DNA from: Streptosporangiaceae bacterium
GTDB lineage: Bacteria > Actinomycetota > Actinomycetes > Streptosporangiales > Streptosporangiaceae
Length of the DNA: 5,963 bases
Reading direction: 5' to 3'
Assembly (NCBI GenBank): GCA_030042885.1
Contig: JASHYW010000261.1
Span: 1-5,963 of the forward strand
The notes under the pieces were generated by a model. It had not been told where the DNA came from, ran no database searches, and was given only the letters and a program-made list of their open reading frames with translations. Positions 5,458 to 5,963 of the stretch are shown in pieces. Within the stretch, counting starts at the first letter, position 1; every line of letters begins with the position of its first letter. A program made the translations under genes and the position numbers.

Positions 5458-5963
5458 ATGTCGATCCAGGTTGTCGGGCGCCAGCGTGAGCTGGAGCTGG
5501 TCCGGGCCGCGCTGGCATCAGGTGCCCACATCCTGCTCGAGGGACCGCCAGGCACCGGCAAGTCCACCCTGCTCCGGCAGGTCGCGGAGTCCCGGCGCAC
5601 CGAATTCGTGCTGGTCGAGGGCAGCGCCGAGCTGACCCCGGCCCGGCTGATCGGATCCTTTGACCCGGCGCTGGTCCTGGAGCAGGGATACCGGCCGGAG
5701 AACTTCTCCGACGGCCCGCTGGTGCGGGCCATGCGCGAAGGCGGGCTGCTGTACGTCGAGGAGCTCAACCGGGTTCCGGAGGAGACGATCAACGTGCTGC
5801 TGACCGTCATGTCCGAGGGCGAGATCAACGTGCCCCGGCTCGGCCGCGTCCCCGCGGGCCGGAACTTCCGGCTGGTCGCGGCCATGAACCCGTACGACTC
5901 GGTGGGCACCTCCCGGCTGTCGATGGCCCTGTACGACCGGACCTGCCGGATCTCGGTGGGATA
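5458..5963 (+). CDS. MoxR-type AAA+ ATPase, C-terminus cut by window edge
   Basis: 168 complete codons are visible and the frame is open at the right edge. The Walker A motif GPPGTGKS is at 29-36. Walker B is LLYVEELNR (97-105), with the acidic pair Glu101-Glu102. The sensor-1 region is VAAMNPYD (140-147). The EELNRVPEETINVLL stretch and the GEINVPR insertion are typical of MoxR-type ATPases. Such ATPases act as chaperones that insert metals or cofactors or remodel complexes, normally with a von Willebrand A-domain partner encoded nearby. About half of the expected chain (roughly 280-330 residues) is missing. ATG 5458 is the only sensible start, since Gly7-Arg8-Gln9-Arg10 begins the conserved region. 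Its ribosome site is weak (GGCGAG-like), which fits translation coupled to the dehydrogenase 32 bases upstream. A role in maturing that dehydrogenase is possible but unproven. Confidence 0.92.
   Translation, partial: MSIQVVGRQRELELVRAALASGAHILLEGPPGTGKSTLLRQVAESRRTEFVLVEGSAELTPARLIGSFDPALVLEQGYRPENFSDGPLVRAMREGGLLYVEELNRVPEETINVLLTVMSEGEINVPRLGRVPAGRNFRLVAAMNPYDSVGTSRLSMALYDRTCRISVG

Noticed and set aside
4289..5518. 409-residue minus-strand frame opposite the dehydrogenase
   Set aside because: Shadow frame; the plus-strand protein carries all zinc and Rossmann motifs.
5358..5909. Minus-strand frame opposite the ATPase
   Set aside because: Ser/Arg-rich antisense product; the plus strand encodes clear Walker A, Walker B and sensor-1 motifs.
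1..5963. tRNA, rRNA, CRISPR array, insertion sequence or attachment site
   Set aside because: I looked for direct repeats, terminal inverted repeats, tRNA-like cloverleaf arms and transposase motifs and saw none.

Overview
The window is a piece of a high-GC actinobacterial chromosome. The support is very strong G/C bias at third codon positions, a DUF1707 domain (a family largely confined to Actinobacteria), and an NDMA-type zinc alcohol dehydrogenase whose closest remembered relatives are actinobacterial. I cannot place it below phylum level. I see no RNA gene, insertion sequence, phage gene or CRISPR array.

Layout, left to right. (1) 1-606, minus strand: an HdeD-family (DUF308) six-helix membrane protein whose C-terminus runs off the left edge. 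(2) 772-1674, minus: a DUF72/YecE-like TIM-barrel protein, transcribed towards the HdeD gene. (3) 1770-3032, plus: an unusual 420-residue reading frame. It joins an uncharacterised soluble domain to a DUF1707 domain with two membrane helices, and a good internal ribosome site lies at the junction. (4) 2989-4122, minus: galT, galactose-1-phosphate uridylyltransferase, overlapping the end of the previous frame tail to tail. (5) 4313-5425, plus: an NDMA-dependent (mycofactocin-associated) zinc alcohol dehydrogenase. (6) 5458 to the right edge, plus: the N-terminal 168 residues of a MoxR-type AAA+ ATPase, probably cotranscribed with the dehydrogenase.

The window is dense: no gap exceeds 190 bases. 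The three intergenic stretches are 607-771, 1675-1769 (divergent starts) and 4123-4312 (divergent starts). The last holds the best regulatory signal: a 14-bp perfect palindrome over the galT start codon that overlaps a near-consensus -10 box pointing at the dehydrogenase.

The genes do not form one obvious pathway. galT belongs to the Leloir pathway, and no galK or galE is in view. The dehydrogenase and the ATPase look like one transcription unit. HdeD and DUF72 may be another. I do not see a clearly new biological system. The points most worth checking are the fused DUF1707 frame, the palindrome-promoter between galT and the dehydrogenase, and the dehydrogenase-ATPase pairing.
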